A stretch of DNA of 6,127 nucleotides from Candidatus Martarchaeota archaeon (GTDB taxonomy: Archaea > Micrarchaeota > Micrarchaeia > Micrarchaeales > CABMGC01). How positions within the stretch are numbered: position 1 is the first letter of the stretch; each line of letters starts with the position of its first letter. The stretch is taken from the NCBI GenBank assembly GCA_023485825.1, contig JAMCZF010000042.1, positions 1 through 6,127 of the forward strand, in the 5' to 3' direction. The notes below the pieces were generated by a model, which worked only from the letters and a program-made list of their open reading frames with translations, was not told where the DNA came from and made no database searches. The translations under genes and the position numbers were made by a program. Below, piece by piece: positions 5,787-6,127 of this stretch.

Positions 5787-6007
5787 AGCACATGGCATTC
5801 CATCTTTTGTTGCTCATGCGGTCTCCAGGTCCTTCTCCCGCATCTGGCCGCCCGCGGTGCTTCCCTGGCACAATTCAGCACAGGCCACGCTTCCGCAGAG
5901 CGTCACTCAAGACATGCCAGCCGCGAACTTGTAAATGATAACAGGAGCGCCCTTCTTCAATATAGCCCTGCGCTAAAGGCCTACCTACCTGGGATTCATC
6001 AGACAAG

Positions 6008-6078
6008 AGCCAGGAGGGGAAGTTGAATCCCCCTTTTCCGCTCTGCAGGCGGACGCATAGCCGATCTGCCATCCTGGC
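6008..6078 (-). tRNA. trnC: tRNA-Cys (anticodon GCA)
   Basis: The minus strand folds into a complete 71-nt cloverleaf. The acceptor stem is GCCAGGA/TCCTGGC (7 perfect pairs). The D arm is GCA/TGC with a GG-containing loop, and the anticodon stem is TCCGC/GCGGA (5 pairs) around CTGCAGA, giving anticodon GCA. The variable loop has 4 nt, and the T arm is GGGGA/TCCCC with loop TTCAACT. The discriminator base is U, the identity base expected for cysteine. CCA is not encoded, as in many archaeal tRNAs. No intron is present. The T stem closes with A53-U61 in place of the near-universal G53-C61. The D stem has only three firm pairs. Confidence 0.93.
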
Positions 6079-6102
6079 GCGCGGGATAAACTACCTGTGA
6101 AA

Positions 6103-6113
6103 GATATATAAAG
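6103..6113 (-). promoter_or_regulatory. TATA box for tRNA-Cys
   Basis: CTTTATATATC on the minus strand is the best TATA match in the window. Its centre near 6108 is about 30 bp before the mature tRNA 5' end at 6078, so transcription should begin at or only a few nucleotides before the mature end. A second A/T-rich box (TTATACTTT) lies at 6111-6119. Confidence 0.65.
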
Positions 6114-6127
6114 TATAAATAAGCACA

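Larger units (their letters stand above)
5609..6007. other. About 400 nt with no supported gene
   Basis: The stretch between the acylphosphatase stop and the tRNA-Cys holds several overlapping short open frames on both strands (for example plus 5659-5934 and minus 5696-5881). Their products are Arg/Pro/Ala/His-rich, lack the ATA and AGG codons common in this window, and resemble no family I know, so I treat them as chance openings in GC-rich DNA. I looked for RNase P RNA and SRP RNA conserved blocks and did not find them. A TATA-like TATATT at 5959-5964 (minus strand) would start a minus transcript near 5936 that could cover the region, so an unrecognised noncoding RNA of about 320 nt remains possible. 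Confidence 0.4.

Noticed and set aside
5887..5903. Minus-strand stem-loop ACGCT-CTGCGGA-AGCGT resembling an Arg (GCG) anticodon arm
   Set aside because: No acceptor stem, D arm or T arm can be drawn around it; as a split-tRNA half it has no supporting leader or partner here.
5609..5938. Plus-strand ORFs of about 90-110 aa after the acylphosphatase, one starting GTG directly at its stop
   Set aside because: Arg/His/Pro-rich products, codon use unlike the true genes, overlapping equally open frames on both strands and no recognisable motif.
5993..6007. Box C-like TGATGA just after the tRNA 3' end (minus strand), suggesting a C/D guide RNA
   Set aside because: No CTGA box D occurs within the next 60-70 nt, so no C/D RNA can be built.
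5875..6072. 65-aa minus-strand ORF beginning just after a good TATA box
   Set aside because: It lies across the tRNA-Cys, whose complete cloverleaf explains the sequence and the promoter.

Overview
The window looks archaeal. It has A/T-rich TATA-type boxes about 25 bp in front of starts, two ORFs whose ATG lies where transcription should begin (leaderless genes), a tRNA without an encoded CCA end, a KaiC/RAD55-like ATPase, an archaeal-type Xre-family regulator beginning with an 'AGEI.LS..PG' block, a compact archaeal RecJ-like DHH protein, and two predicted surface proteins crowded with N-glycosylation sequons. Heavy use of ATA (Ile) and AGG (Arg) codons and cysteine-repeat surface proteins would suit a DPANN-type lineage such as Micrarchaeota, but that placement is inference and was not tested by any search.

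Layout. Positions 1-360 are AT-rich. They hold the possible 3' tail of a plus-strand gene (1-84) running into an unrecognised 82-aa minus-strand gene (62-310); an inverted repeat spans their shared ends. Positions 311-383 form a divergent promoter region with an exact 12-bp repeat. From about 361 the DNA is GC-richer. It carries a KaiC-like ATPase (429-1142, plus) convergent with an HTH regulator (1172-1861, minus). Upstream of the regulator on the same strand is a two-TM membrane protein with a very basic tail (1931-2698, minus). A shared divergent TATA box at 2720-2726 separates it from a plus-strand cluster: a Cys-rich repeat surface protein (2749-3918), a DHH/DHHA1 phosphoesterase (3908-5314) and an acylphosphatase (5315-5608), linked by an 11-nt overlap and then by zero spacing. 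Positions 5609-6007 (about 400 nt) have no gene I can support, but contain an imperfect direct repeat and a GC-rich hairpin. A tRNA-Cys(GCA) lies at 6008-6078 on the minus strand with a strong TATA box upstream.

How the genes may work together. The two surface proteins are arranged to fire from one promoter element and are probably co-expressed cell-envelope proteins. The nuclease-like DHH protein and the acylphosphatase follow in the plus-strand transcript, which looks like genome compaction more than a pathway. The KaiC-like ATPase has Asn-Gln where hydrolytic family members have Glu-Glu.

The strongest anomaly is a perfect 38-bp direct repeat (2916-2953 and 4049-4086). It lies inside two adjacent genes and is translated in a different reading frame in each, so protein homology cannot explain it.
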